Part shown: positions 9,635 through 20,087 of the stretch, in pieces | Numbering within the stretch: the stretch's first letter is position 1 | Layout: every line of letters begins with the position of its first letter | Source of the DNA: Ananas comosus | Lineage: Eukaryota > Streptophyta > Magnoliopsida > Poales > Bromeliaceae | Direction: 5' to 3' | NCBI RefSeq assembly: GCF_001540865.1 | Contig: NC_033633.1 | Span: 6,760,273-6,824,272, forward strand | Length of the DNA stretch: 64,000 bases | Translations under genes and position numbers: made by a program | Notes under the pieces: model-generated | What the model was told of the DNA's origin: nothing | Seen by the model: the letters and a program-made list of their open reading frames with translations, nothing else | Databases searched by the model: none

Positions 9635-10860
9635 GCTTCTCTTGAAGGTTCGAATTATTTTTCACAATTGATTCCCTTTCCTCCTCGAGGCCTTTATTCG
9701 TGACCTTCAAGTTGTTGTTTTCCTCTTCGAGCTTTAATAAACGACGCCTCAACTTCTTGTTTAGTTTAGCCATCTTCTTTGACGCGATAAGAAGTTTGTT
9801 GTAGGCTTCCGCTATATCATCGTCATTTGATTCCTCCTCGCTTTCGCCATTATCGCTTGAAGAATCATACGAAGAAAGAGAAATATTGGAATTAGTCGCA
9901 ATAGAGGATAAACACACAACGTTAGACGAAGGCAAGGTAGATTTAGCAAATAAAGCAAGATTTCCACTCTTTTCTTCGTCACTTGAACTTGAATCACTTG
10001 AAGTTGTATCATCCCACGTCTTTGCTTGCAAAGCCTTTTGCTTATAAGCCTTCTTTGAAGGACAATCCGTTGCGATGTGGCCGTAGCCTTTGCACTTGTA
10101 GCATCGGATCTCGCCTTCAAATTCTTCCTTTTCTTTTGAAGCCTTTGCACGCTTCTTCTCATTAGAAGATGAAGACTTAGGAAACGTTTGTTGCTTCGAG
10201 GATGAAGGTTTATTCGATTTGCTCTTTCGAAAATTCCGGCGAAACTTTTTCGTGAGAAGCGCAAGTTGATGTTCAAAGTTGGCAAGAGAAACATCTCCGC
10301 CGAAATCCGAGTCGTCTTCTTCTTTCTTTGTTGATTTGAGTGCAACCCCTGTGCTTTTAGAAAAAGACTTGGAAGAAGATTGGTTAGTAGGAAAAGTCAT
10401 CTCATAAGTTTGCAAAGCACCTACTAACTCTTCGACTTTCATCTCGTCCGGATGTTTGACCGTTTCGATCGCGGCTACTTTAGCCCGAAAACGTTCTGGA
10501 AGAGTTCGAAGAATTTTACGAACAACTTTAGCATCCGGGATCTTCTCTCCCAAATTAGCACATGTGTTAATAATATCTTGAAGTCTAGTATAGTAATCGG
10601 TGAAAGATTCATGCTCCTCCATACGAATAGAATCAAATTGACTAGTCAACATTTGTAGCTTTTGAATTTTTACTAAACTAGTACCTTCATGTGTAATTTG
10701 TAGAATGTCCCAAATTTTCTTGGCGGTCTCACACGCCGAAACGCGGTAAACTCCGTTTGTGATAATGCATTAAATAAAGCGTTTATGCTCTTGCCATTAA
10801 ACGAAGATGACTGTGTTTCATCTTTCTCACTTGGGTCCGGTGGTTTTTGGCGTTTCAATT
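9519..10860 (-). CDS. Copia gag polyprotein (UBN2 type) with zinc knuckle
   Basis: The main frame (10652-9519, 377 codons) has the UBN2 gag core: EEHESFTDYYTRLQDIINT, KILRTLPERFRAKVAAIE and VEELVGALQTYEM. A CCHC zinc knuckle, CYKCKGYGHIATDC, lies at about 10060-10105. After it come an acidic Ser/Asp-rich stretch and a Lys/Glu coiled coil ending KDKVGFLEHQ. The preceding part (about 10860-10660) continues the homology (SINALFNALS, then ETAKKIWDILQ) but needs a frame change near 10750, so the gene is broken. Gag packages retrotransposon RNA in cytoplasmic particles. The acidic and coiled-coil tail is typical of SIRE/Maximus gag. Confidence 0.75.
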
Positions 10861-11061
10861 TCTCGACCCTTTGTAATAGATGCTTTCATCCACAATTCTA
10901 GAGTTGCAAACAACGTCTTGATTGTATTTAGTAATAGTCTCCAGGAACTTTCAATTACGGCATAGTTGTGTGCCAGCTCAAAAGAAGCCCGTGGCTGATT
11001 AATGTTCCACCTTCCATATAGAGTACTCAATTTCTATTCTAGATCCGCGCTGATTACCAAT

Positions 11062-12310
11062 TGAAGTTTGAGGGCCAATGATGGTATCTAGATTGATTCT
11101 ATCACCGTAGAGGGGGGTGAATAGGTGAAAGTAACCCCCAACACCACAAATCTCAATGCGACTACCACCAATCTAAATGCGGACATCCAAAACTTCACCC
11201 GGCCATTTACGTCGGACACCACCCTCCCTTCTGCGCCCCAACCCAGGGCACCCCCCGCCGAAACAGTAATCCACTAACCCGCGAAAGGACATCCTCGCAA
11301 GCGGCCGCATCTACGGACTCCCGCACCGCGGACCCTCCCCTCTCACTAACGTCCTATGTGATATGCGCAATCTCCTGGGTTGTCCAGCCGCCACTCCCGT
11401 CTTGACGCTCCCGAAGCCGCCTCGCACCCGTCGCACCCACACACCCCAACCCACCGACCACGCCCACTCGCATCCACGAGCGCGACTCCGAACTCCCCAC
11501 GACCCCACACGCTCCAACAACAGGCGCCCCGACGCCACGACGCCAGCTCATGACGACCTCATCGCTGATATGGTGCTACTCTCTGCTCCTAGCAGTATCC
11601 GATGACAAACCCAAGGCAGCGCCCCTCCCCAGCGATCAGCGGAGATCAAACTCCCGCACAGACATATTGCTATGCAAATCATTCTCGTTTGACCCTTCCA
11701 AGGAGGTTTTTGTAGAACCCATCACTCGGTCTTTGAGATGGACCATCGCGCTCTCCCAGGGTTTCTCACCACCCCCTGTATTTTCGTCGATGCTTCTCGA
11801 TCTCCTTTAGACGAAGCCCCCCTCACATAGCTCATATTTTATAGCTTTAGGAATCATTGGAGTCGGATTAGAAAGTTTTAGATGTTCGTACACTGTTGTA
11901 CCGGTTCACTTTAGGCTCGTCACGCGCCGCCGCGCGGCGCTACCAGATGAGGAAACCCCCCGAAATAACCTGCGGATAATAGTGAGAACGAGTTAATCCG
12001 AGGATGGCCGTACCCGAGTACATATTTTGTGATCGGTTACACTTGCTGTATGTACCCCGGTACACTTTGCAATTTTCCTTTGGTTTTGGCAAGTTGCGAT
12101 GCAGGTTTCCTATGTTAGGACCCATTGAGTATTATGATTCTATGTTCTCAAATACTATGAATCACCATAACTCTGAATTACATTTACCTGGACATCGTGA
12201 TTACGTGTGGTTGTTTTCCAAATCTTCGATTCTGAATCCTTGCGATCTTGCAATCGCACCGTTCTTAAATCGACTCCACTTCACAAAATTTGCAGGAAGC
12301 AAGATGTAAA
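11062..12310 (-). repeat. 5' LTR of the SIRE-like element (C-rich, diverged)
   Basis: Aligns with 6510-7674 but differs in an unusual way: in about 11160-11600 many A residues of the other LTR are replaced by C, and further right single bases are often missing. The right end is approximate because the terminal CA is not preserved (GATGTAAA, then CTTAA). Confidence 0.6.
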
Positions 12311-14490
12311 CTTAACTTAATTATACTTAATTATTGTGCTATCTATGGGCAACTATGGTTAGTAGTATTATAACTCTCTTTATGGCCACAAGTGTGATCA
12401 CGCTGATTATCTCAAGAAATATTGGGTTAAATTAGGTAAGTTAACCATACCCTTCTTATTATTTCTTATGTGTTCCCTTACATTAAAAATATTTGTCAGT
12501 TGTAAGCGGGATTAAGGTCGAACGTCATGGTGCTTAGTGAAATTCAACTCAATCTACTATTTCTTAACGGATGATCCGCCCAACTTCTAAATGTATTTCA
12601 AAGAAGAACTGTGCTTGAATTCAAGAATGCACAGGTAAAAATGTAAATATCTTCTCATGTTTATCGTTTTTAGATCTTTTTATTTTTATTTTAATAATAA
12701 AGATATATATATCAACTGTTTCGCAGCCTTGTGGTATGTGTGCCACTGCTAGCAAGCTGTTTAAGTGTTTGAGACTGAGCGTGGGTGCCTGGTCTATAAT
12801 TCTTGAAAAGGTGTAGCAAAAAGGGTGATTCATGGGTGGAATGGATGTTTGTGATTTTGTGGCGAATGGTAACTTTGGGGAGTAAGTGGATTTTTACTTC
12901 TGCACTTGATGTGGTGTATGATTTAATGTTATGTTTTTTTATAATAACCATAAAAATGATGTGTAGGTTTCAAGTCAACTGGAGGTGATAGATGGATTAT
13001 GGGAGTGCTTCGGTTGAGTTTTATTGGCTGATCGTGAGGTTGTCCAGTTTTGCAGAGGTATGGACAATTAAACCAAAAAAAGAGTTTTAATAGGTAAGTG
13101 CGGTATTGCTTTATCATAGATATATATAGTTGTTTCTTATTTTTGTATATGAACATATAAATAATATTCTATTACTCCAGGGATTACATGAGTCAAAGCC
13201 CTGAAAGCTTGATGAGTTTTGGAAAACACGTTGTATTCAAGATAAGGATGAAAAGAAAATGAAATATCAATATCTAGCCTGTGTTACGCACAGTGAAGCT
13301 GAGCAGTGTAAAATCATGTGTGGGATTTTGAAGAAGTCAATTTTATTGAAGCGGTAAGTGGCAATTCTTAAAATTGCTAAATATGATGGTACAGTTCGGG
13401 TTCGTTATAGTGTTATATACCCAAATAGTAATATATTAAATCAGTGTATGTTGAGTGATGATTTAATTTTTACAGTAATTTTTGGACAACTTCAAAAAAC
13501 GCCCCGTCCGTTGGTTTACACTTTTTATTTTAGTACCTGTGGTTTAAGTGTATAAGTATTAGGTAATGTGGGGTTTCGTCATCGTTTATCACTTTAGTAC
13601 CCTGTGGTTTAGTGTATCAAGTGAGTACCCTGTGGGTTTGCATGTTATCACTTTAGTACCCTGTGGTTTCACAGCTTTATCACTTTAGTCCCTTAGTTTA
13701 AAAAAGACGAAATTGGGGTACTATTGTGACTACGAAAACTACAGATGTACTTAAGGTGTAAAATGCAAGCACCAGGGTTACTACTAATTGATACATTTAA
13801 ACCAGGTACTAAGGATAAAAGTGAGGAACCACCAAAGGTACTAACTTGATATTTTAAACCAGGGGTATAAATGGAAACAAAATTGAGAACCAAGCGGGAG
13901 GTTTTTGAGTTTTCCTACAATTTTTATAGTGTTTGTGCGTTACAAAGAGACAATTCTTGTAACGTACGATAATGAAGAAGCAGATTAATCGGGACTGCAC
14001 AATTAAACGCAAATCTACACTGGGCGGAAGAGAGTGTACTTTACAGAAGGGAGGCACTCAAGATGTCAGAATTATGCGAATGAATATTACTCAAGAAGGA
14101 AAGGGATAAATAAATTTTGCGATCCTTATATGCGATTTGAGGGTTTTAAGTTAGTCCTTTTTGGAATATTGTTTAATTAAGTTTTTTGGTAATTTTGGCT
14201 CATGGAGTTACTTCCTTTTTATATAAGTCTTATTTTGCAATGTTTTTGAAGGGTTAATTAAACTTATTTGCGTATAAGTCTAAAGGTAGAGTTGTTGGAG
14301 ACGGAATCTTTGTTGAAAATGTTATTTATGTTGTTATTATTAGTGGTATGATAGTTGGTTCTTATTGATGGTTATTAAACTTTGATATTAAGAGGGATTA
14401 AAATATCATTTATTATTAAATAAAGAATATTTCTAACAGTATATTTTTATTTAGAGAAGCTATAAGAAAAATATAAAAAAACATAGTTAT
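12311..14490 (+). pseudogene. RPA70-like gene, degenerate inverted copy (arm 2)
   Basis: Plus-strand relic of the gene seen inverted at 4120-6380. Matching blocks in order: the OB-fold B tail (about 12320-12435); the linker exon around 'ATGGTGCTTAGTGAAAT' (12518-12635); a zinc-binding domain C exon with CGMCATASKLFKC (about 12727-12830); MDYGSASVEF (about 12990-13020); the C-terminal fold around 'CATGAGTCAAAGCCCTGA' (13186-13350); and the basic tail around 'GTAACGTACGATAATGAAGA' (13959-14108). Stops and many 1-2 base indels break every frame. Homology to the other arm continues past the stop to about 14490. A small element sits inside at 13484-13918. The dense indels could be decay or unpolished long-read sequence. 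Confidence 0.65.
13484..13918. mobile_element. Small MULE-like element with 'TTTAGTACCCTGTGG' subterminal repeats
   Basis: The left end GGACAACTTCAAAAAACGCC and right end (complement) GGAAAACTCAAAAACCTCCC form imperfect inverted repeats. Several copies of an 'ACTTTAGTACCCTGTGGTTT' word follow the left end, and its complement precedes the right. The same architecture occurs at 33646-34236. No coding sequence. Confidence 0.55.
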
Positions 14491-16400
14491 TAAATTCGTG
14501 ATTTTTAAGTGGCATTAAAAAGTATTTAATGTTTTTTATAAATTGCCTTGCTATGGGGAGTGGGGAAGAGGAGATTGGTGATTCTTTCTTATTGATCTTT
14601 ACTGCGTAGCTCTGTTTTTTCAGTTTTCTTATCTTGTTTCTCTTTGGTTAAGTTCTGTTTGTGGGAAGAAACAGATAGTAAGAAGATGAGTATGTTTTAT
14701 AAAGGATTGGGATCGCTTCTGAAAAGTAAGAAACATAGGCTCTTAATCGAAATTCATTAGATTTGTTTTAAATTAATTTCCTCTATATTTATTATATTTA
14801 ATTGGTTAAAAATATAGAATTTGCCTACGATAATATTTATTTTATTTTCTATTTACAATATAATAAGTAAAGTTGTATTGGGAAATAATAGCATTCAATT
14901 ATTTCTACATATATATAATATTCGGAAAAGATCTATTTCTCTTACTAGATATAATTAGAATAATAATGAATTCTGTTTATTATTTGTGATTGGTAGAGAA
15001 AATCTTAAGCGCATAGAATTTCAATGTATTATAATATGCATGTAATTTATTTCGCTAATTTTCTATAATATGGAATATGGAATAATAATAAAATAATAGT
15101 TATAGTTGTTCTAAATAATAACTTATTCCATATACTAAATTTTCCTATTAATAATTATGTCCATGATACTAATTTTGCCCCGCTCTTAACTAATATGTAT
15201 TGAGCTAATTTCTAAGTTATAGTAGATTATTCGCTATACTTAATTTCCTAGAAACAGATTATTATGTGATTAGGAAGTACTTAGTAAAATTAGGAGATAT
15301 ATATGGAATATTTACTTAGGATCTTTAGGAGAATCGTTATAATTTTATTTTTATTATTGATTCAGATATTGATTTATAATTAATTAGGAAAATAAAATTA
15401 ATATATTATGATATTGGTAGTTACTTGCCGTACTAATTAGATTTTTCCTATATAGAGGATAATAAAAGACTTATTTATTTCTTTAATCGTCATTATATTT
15501 AAATGGAAATAGATTTTTTTAGAAATTTATTTACTATAATAATTTGTATAAATCTATTTCATATAATATGGACTATGAATATATTAAAATAAAAGTTATA
15601 GGATTTTTCTAATGAATAATTATATATATACTAATTTCCTAAATCTTATATATTGAGAATCTAACATGGGAGTATAGGGGGTGGCGACGGTGTTGTTTAT
15701 ATTAATTTCGTTATGCTAATTATTCGGATCTTATATAACTTTCGTAATAATAATATATATATATAATTTAAAAAAGGTTATTATTTATTGGAAGTTAAAA
15801 TTAGTAAACTTAGGAACATAATAATATGGCATGGTAAATTGTTTAGGAAAATCTATAACTTATTTTTATTATTTATTCCTATTCCCGTGTTATTTAATTA
15901 ATTAGGAAAGTAAATTTAAGTTATAATTGATCTAATTATGCTATGATAGCTTGCCCGCTTAAAAGATTTGTCTCGTATATGAATATAATAAAGCAATATT
16001 ATTTCTATTTTTATAGTAAAAAGAAATAGATTTCTTTTAGGAATTTTATTTACTATAATAATTTTCCGTATACATCTATTTCGCATAATATGGACTATGG
16101 ATCATAATAGAAATAAAGTTTATAGATTTTTCCTATTAATAATAATATATTATATCAATATTGTAGATCTATCTTGCGCTTAATGATTTTTCGGCTATAT
16201 TAGACTAATAATAAAGAATTTTTTTTAGATTATTAGTAGTAAACTAGGAATATAGATTTTTTTTGGAAATTTATTTATATAATAATTCGTTGAACTTTTC
16301 TATATATGGACTATGGAAAAATAAAATTAAAGTATAGATTTTTTCCTAATTAGATTATTATCCACTATACTAATTTCTATTGGTTTATTGGAGGAGTCAC
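14491..16400. repeat. AT-rich degenerate tandem repeat array
   Basis: Blocks containing an 'AATAGATTTTTTTAGAAATTTATTTACTATAATAATT' type sequence, then 'ATAATATGGACTATGG', then 'TTTTTCCTATTAATAAT', recur near 15065, 15562, 16086 and 16308 with much drift. A second anchor ('GGAG-TATAGGGGGTGGCGACGG' / 'GGAGGAGTCACCGCATGGC', then TTTATATTAATTTC) recurs near 15668 and 16390. The unit is roughly 0.5-0.7 kb. No gene is seen. Confidence 0.5.
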
Positions 16401-16570
16401 CGCATGGCAGATAGAGAGTGTACGTGTAGTTTTATATTAATTTCCATCATGCTGAATTATTCGCGATTATACCTAATTTGCCTAGATATACTTATTTATA
16501 ACATTAATAATTTATATCTGTATTTTCTAATTATATTAAACGATGATAAGGTGAAAGCCTAAGGGCTTGG

Positions 16571-16578
16571 CACGTGTC
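16571..16578 (+). promoter_or_regulatory. G-box/ABRE-like element upstream of arogenate dehydrogenase
   Basis: CACGTGTC contains both a CACGTG G-box core and an ACGTGTC ABRE core, 300 bases before the start codon. It is a single short motif, so the assignment is tentative. A TATA-like 'CTATATACTATATACC' lies at about 16663-16678. Confidence 0.3.
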
Positions 16579-16870
16579 AGTTTATGCGAAGGTGATACCC
16601 AGACTTCCTCACTTTGACATATTATAGTAAATAGAACCTATATACTAAGTATGCCCTATCACTATATACTATATACCTACCTCCGTAGGTTAAATATAGT
16701 TTTTTTGTTTTTTTTGGGTCAAGCGTGGTATTATTCCAAGTCAAGTGAGCGAACGAATGTGAGCCGAAGCGGAGCTGCCGGTTCCCTCAGTTGCCAGCAT
16801 ATTTTGATCCCTTCGTCAACTCTAAACCCCTCCCCAAAACTCCCACCCAGAATCCCTGAGCTTTTCCAAA

Positions 16871-17926
16871 ATGCTCTCCTCCTCTTCCCTGCGGTGCCGA
16901 GCTCCCTCTCTCCTCCCCAACCCTAACCCTAACCCTAACCCTAACCCTAACCCTAACCCCTCCATCCTCCTCCTCCGCCCCCAGGGACGCCGCTGCCGCT
17001 GCCGCTGCCGCTGCCGCCGCTTCGCCCCGCCGGTGCTGGCCATGGACGCGGCCCAGCCGTTCGACTTCGAGTCGCGGGCGTCCGACCTCCTGGAGCGGCA
17101 GTCGAAGCTGAAGATCGCCATCGTGGGGTTCGGCAACTTCGGGCAGTTCCTGGCCCGCACCTTCGCGCGGCAGGGCCACACCCTCCTCGCCCACTCCCGC
17201 TCCGACCACTCCGCCGCCGCCGCCTCCGTCGGCGCCGCCTTCTTCCGCGACCCCCACGACCTCTGCGAGTGTCACCCGGACGTCGTCCTCCTCGCCACCT
17301 CCATCCTCTCCGCCGAGCGCGTCCTCCGCTCCCTCCCCCTCCAGCGCCTCCGCCGCAGCACCCTCTTCGTCGACGTCCTCTCCGTCAAGGAGTTCCCCAA
17401 GAACCTCTTCCTCCAGCTCCTCCCCCCGCACTTCGACATCCTCTGCACCCACCCCATGTTCGGCCCCGAGTCCGCCAAGGACGGCTGGGCCGGCCTCCCC
17501 TTCGTCTACGACAAGGTCCGCCTCGCCGACGCCGACGACAGCCTCGTCCGCTGTGCTAACTTCCTCGACATCTTCTCCCGCGAGGGCTGCCGGATGGTCG
17601 AGATGTCCTGCGGCGAGCACGACGAGAGCGCCGCCGAGATCCAGTTCCTCACCCACACCGTCGGCCGCGTGCTCGCCAAATTGGATCTCAAGTCCACCCC
17701 CATCAACACTAAGGGGTACGAGATGCTGCTCAAGCTGGTGGAGAACACCTGCAGCGACAGCTTCGATCTCTACAACGGGCTCTTCATGTACAATAAGAAC
17801 TCCACCGAGCTGCTCGAGCGGCTGGACGTCGCCTTCGACTCGCAGAAGAAGGAGCTCTTCGGACGGTTGCACGACCGGCTGAGAAAGCAGTTGTTCGAGA
17901 GCTCACAGAATTTGACGGGGAGTTAA
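16871..17926 (+). CDS. Arogenate dehydrogenase, chloroplastic (tyrosine biosynthesis)
   Basis: An intronless 351-codon gene of the TyrA family, which oxidatively decarboxylates arogenate to tyrosine with NADP in plastids. Residues 1-57 are a Ser/Pro/Arg-rich transit peptide containing an (NP) run and an (RC) run, both encoded by microsatellites. The mature part starts near MDAAQPFDFESRASDLLERQ. The nucleotide-binding motif GFGNFG is at 86-91, SVKEFP at 171-176 and the substrate-pocket motif HPMFGPES at 194-201, followed by a helical dimerisation domain with EIQFLTHTVGRVL and KGYEMLLKLVENT. Single-domain length is normal for plant enzymes of the one-domain type. Met at 16871 is the first in frame and gives a plausible transit peptide; Met58 is an alternative mature start. 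Codons are strongly GC-ending, as in many monocots. It could be prephenate-using, but plastid targeting and motifs favour arogenate. A truncated near-identical copy lies at 24241-24857. Confidence 0.9.
   Translation: MLSSSSLRCRAPSLLPNPNPNPNPNPNPNPSILLLRPQGRRCRCRCRCRRFAPPVLAMDAAQPFDFESRASDLLERQSKLKIAIVGFGNFGQFLARTFARQGHTLLAHSRSDHSAAAASVGAAFFRDPHDLCECHPDVVLLATSILSAERVLRSLPLQRLRRSTLFVDVLSVKEFPKNLFLQLLPPHFDILCTHPMFGPESAKDGWAGLPFVYDKVRLADADDSLVRCANFLDIFSREGCRMVEMSCGEHDESAAEIQFLTHTVGRVLAKLDLKSTPINTKGYEMLLKLVENTCSDSFDLYNGLFMYNKNSTELLERLDVAFDSQKKELFGRLHDRLRKQLFESSQNLTGS
16919..16958 (+). repeat. Telomere-type (CCCTAA)n repeat inside the transit peptide
   Basis: About six and a half CCCTAA units encode alternating Asn-Pro in the transit peptide (residues about 16-30). 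Six-base units keep the frame, unlike the seven-base plant telomere unit. The same repeat is present in the truncated copy at 24355-24394. Confidence 0.9.
16989..17018 (+). repeat. (CGCTGC)n coding microsatellite
   Basis: Four or more CGCTGC/CGCTGCC units encode alternating Arg-Cys before the predicted transit-peptide cleavage area. Also present in the second copy. Confidence 0.8.
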
Positions 17927-18112
17927 GGCCATTCGATTCCTTCCTTTCGAGCGGTATGAACTACATTTGATTCTCTTGTTGTTTATCATTTTAATTATTT
18001 CGAACACCTGGTCAATTAATTATCTTGAAAAATCGAGTTTTTTTTTTCCCTTTCATTCTTTTTGGAAGAAACAGTTTAGTATTTATCATGTAGGTGTTGG
18101 TGGTCCAATAAA
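17927..18112 (+). other. Arogenate dehydrogenase 3' untranslated region with AATAAA
   Basis: The stop codon ends at 17926; an AATAAA polyadenylation-type signal lies at 18107-18112. Sequence between them is T-rich, as usual for plant 3' UTRs. Confidence 0.4.
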
Positions 18113-18688
18113 GTTGGGTTGGATGTAGGAATGGTCTATATGTATTTAAAGAACAGAAAAAAAAAAAAATAAATTTGAACTTTGTTGCAAATTATATCAT
18201 TGCATATCTGTTGTCTACTGGCAACGGATTAGAAAGTATTCTGTGAGAAATTTTTGACTTACAATAATATGTTTTACTATATCCATAGAGAATTGGATGC
18301 CATTTTTACCATCTTCTTTATGGTTATGCGTGTTTATATTCTGTATTCATGCTTGTGCTGCTAAAGATTTAGATTTATGAACTTTTAGAAATTGTTGGTA
18401 GTGGTTAGCGAATGACTAAGAGTTCGTCGATAAGAAGTCGCTATGATTTTATCTCTGGCGCTGCTTGAAACCACTTCTTCGCAATCTAGAGGCCTCTATA
18501 TAGGCTAGTCGAATCTTAATTCGAATCTTTGTCCTCTAGAGTGGAGTGGAAATCTGCTCTAATATGAGCGTTGTTCAATGGTTATTTATGCTCGGGGTTA
18601 AGCTCTTTTGCCCTGAGTAGACTCTTCTGGATAGTGTGGAGCTTCTTTATGTGAATGACAGTGTGGATTTCATTGTTCATAACTCTAA
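18113..18688. other. Downstream flank; part recurs near 32.3-32.7 kb
   Basis: No gene seen. The segment 18220-18680 shares blocks in the same order with about 32310-32700 (for example GATTAGAAAGTA, TGCTTGAA-CCAC, GCAATCTAGA-GCC, GCTAGTCGA). This suggests an old dispersed or segmental duplicate. Confidence 0.4.
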
Positions 18689-19263
18689 GGGCGCGTTTGG
18701 TTCGCGCTATTACTATGGATGCCCAAGGATTTGATTCCCACACATCCTATTACTATGGATGTAGCATTTCGATGTTTGGTTCGCGTAGTCATGTTATCTG
18801 AGATTACCAGTAAGATAGATTGATGTGTTTGTTTCATTAGTTTAAGTAATGTTAGTAGTAATATAAACAAAAATTGCATTATACTCAATATACTAAACAA
18901 AAATAACATGCTAATATACCATTTTCTCTACATACAAATTGACTACTAGTAGGGGTGTAAAGTGTAAACGAGCCGAACACGAGCGAGCTGGGGTNTTTGC
19001 ATCACAATATTTAAAGAAGCTAAAAAATTATAATATTGAAACAATAATAGCATCATCATCAACAAAGACAATTGTTCAAAAATAAAAATTTTTCAGCATC
19101 ATCGAATATCTATAATAAGTCCAAACAAGAAAGCAACATCTAGCATAGAAAGTAAATAACAAATAAGTTGAACACTTCATAGACATTGAAAACGTAAACA
19201 AAATACCAAAGTTTGATATCCTCTAGTCATTGCAAAACATAAAACAACTTTATGTACGTGCAG

Positions 19264-20087
19264 TTAGAATATACTCAATATATTCCTTTCTAAACTTTGC
19301 GGAATTCTGTAAAATTCATTCAATTTGGTTGTATTAGATGTTAAGATATCGTAAGCAACCATACGATCCTTATTGACAAGTCCCTCAACCTTTAAAAGCT
19401 CTTCAAACAACTTTTCCTTTCGAATTGCATCAGTTGCCATAAATTGGAAACAACCCGCTAACTTAGAGATACTTTTGCTAGCATTTCCAAACATGCTCTG
19501 AATGGAGCGTAACGTTGCATTAAAGGATTCATTGATCGAATCATCTGTACCTGAGGATCTTCTTTTTCTTGTTTTTCTCCACTGACTAGCACTCGAATTG
19601 GTTGGCCCTAAACTGTTGCTTTCATTTGCGATTGCCATCTCCACATCAGGATTTTGAGCAGATGCTCTTTGATTGTTTCTTCGCCTTCGATATTTGCGAC
19701 GGCATCCGCAGGAGATTCTGCTGCAATACCGGTTGCTCGATCCTTTCCAAACACTATTGATAACTCCTCGAAATAGGGAAAAGACTTGCCTCTCAACCCG
19801 ACGGCATTCGGATGACTCTACAACAATATTCAAGATGTTAGACTTTAACTCGAAAAAAAGATGTATTTTTTTTAACATCTTAAAGCTATTGAAGTATAAG
19901 AATAAAACCAAAAGAAAAGAAAAAAAATTGTATACCTTAACCCAATTATCATAAACATTCTTGTCACATTCAACACATTTGTTCTTATCGCTCTAGCCAA
20001 AACCACTTGCGCTCGGTCCAAGCATCTCAAAATTGCATTGTATTGTCTCTTCTACAACTTAAATCGAGATTCAATATGAGGCACTCC
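19264..20087 (-). pseudogene. Harbinger-associated Myb/SANT-like protein gene, 3' part
   Basis: Two minus-strand exons. The upstream one (20087-19936) reads VPHIESRFKL, a MLGPSASGFG block, then KNKCVECDKNVYDNWVK to a GTATAC donor; it has a frameshift and an in-frame TAG after GFG where relatives have Trp. The downstream exon (19816-19264) starts after a TAG acceptor with HPNAVGLRGKSFPYFEELSI, then VFGKDRATGIAAESPADAV, then changes frame near 19660 into a C-terminal frame that ends SLERNILSIF. These are hallmarks of the Myb/SANT-like DNA-binding proteins that help PIF/Harbinger transposases bind and move DNA in the nucleus. The N-terminal part continues at 25076-25225 beyond two insertions. 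At least three lesions make it a pseudogene. Confidence 0.7.
20080..20087 (+). repeat. 8-bp target duplication GGCACTCC, left copy
   Basis: GGCACTCC here and at 20838-20845 exactly flank the hAT-type element. Eight bases is the hAT target-site duplication size. Confidence 0.85.

Larger units (their letters stand above)
6510..12310 (-). mobile_element. Non-autonomous SIRE-like Copia retrotransposon inserted in the RPA-like gene
   Basis: Two direct LTRs, 6510-7674 and about 11062-12310, enclose about 3.4 kb oriented on the minus strand. Beside the right LTR the minus strand reads TGGTAATCAGCGCGG (about 11046-11060), an initiator-Met-tRNA primer site with one extra base. Beside the left LTR is the complement of a polypurine tract (CTCCCCCTTTGG, near 7678). 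The interior has a UBN2-type gag and a plant-transposon-domain protein. I see no integrase, reverse transcriptase or RNase H, so it would need another element's enzymes. Arm 1 of the RPA-like gene shows the uninterrupted site, CTTAC|TAATGATAC; here CTTAC and CTTAA flank the element, a 4/5 target-duplication match. Confidence 0.7.

Noticed and set aside
16787..17872. 361-codon minus-strand open frame opposite arogenate dehydrogenase (and its short version at 24205-24711)
   Set aside because: Low-complexity Glu/Gly/Val product caused by GC-rich codons of the real gene on the other strand; no domain.
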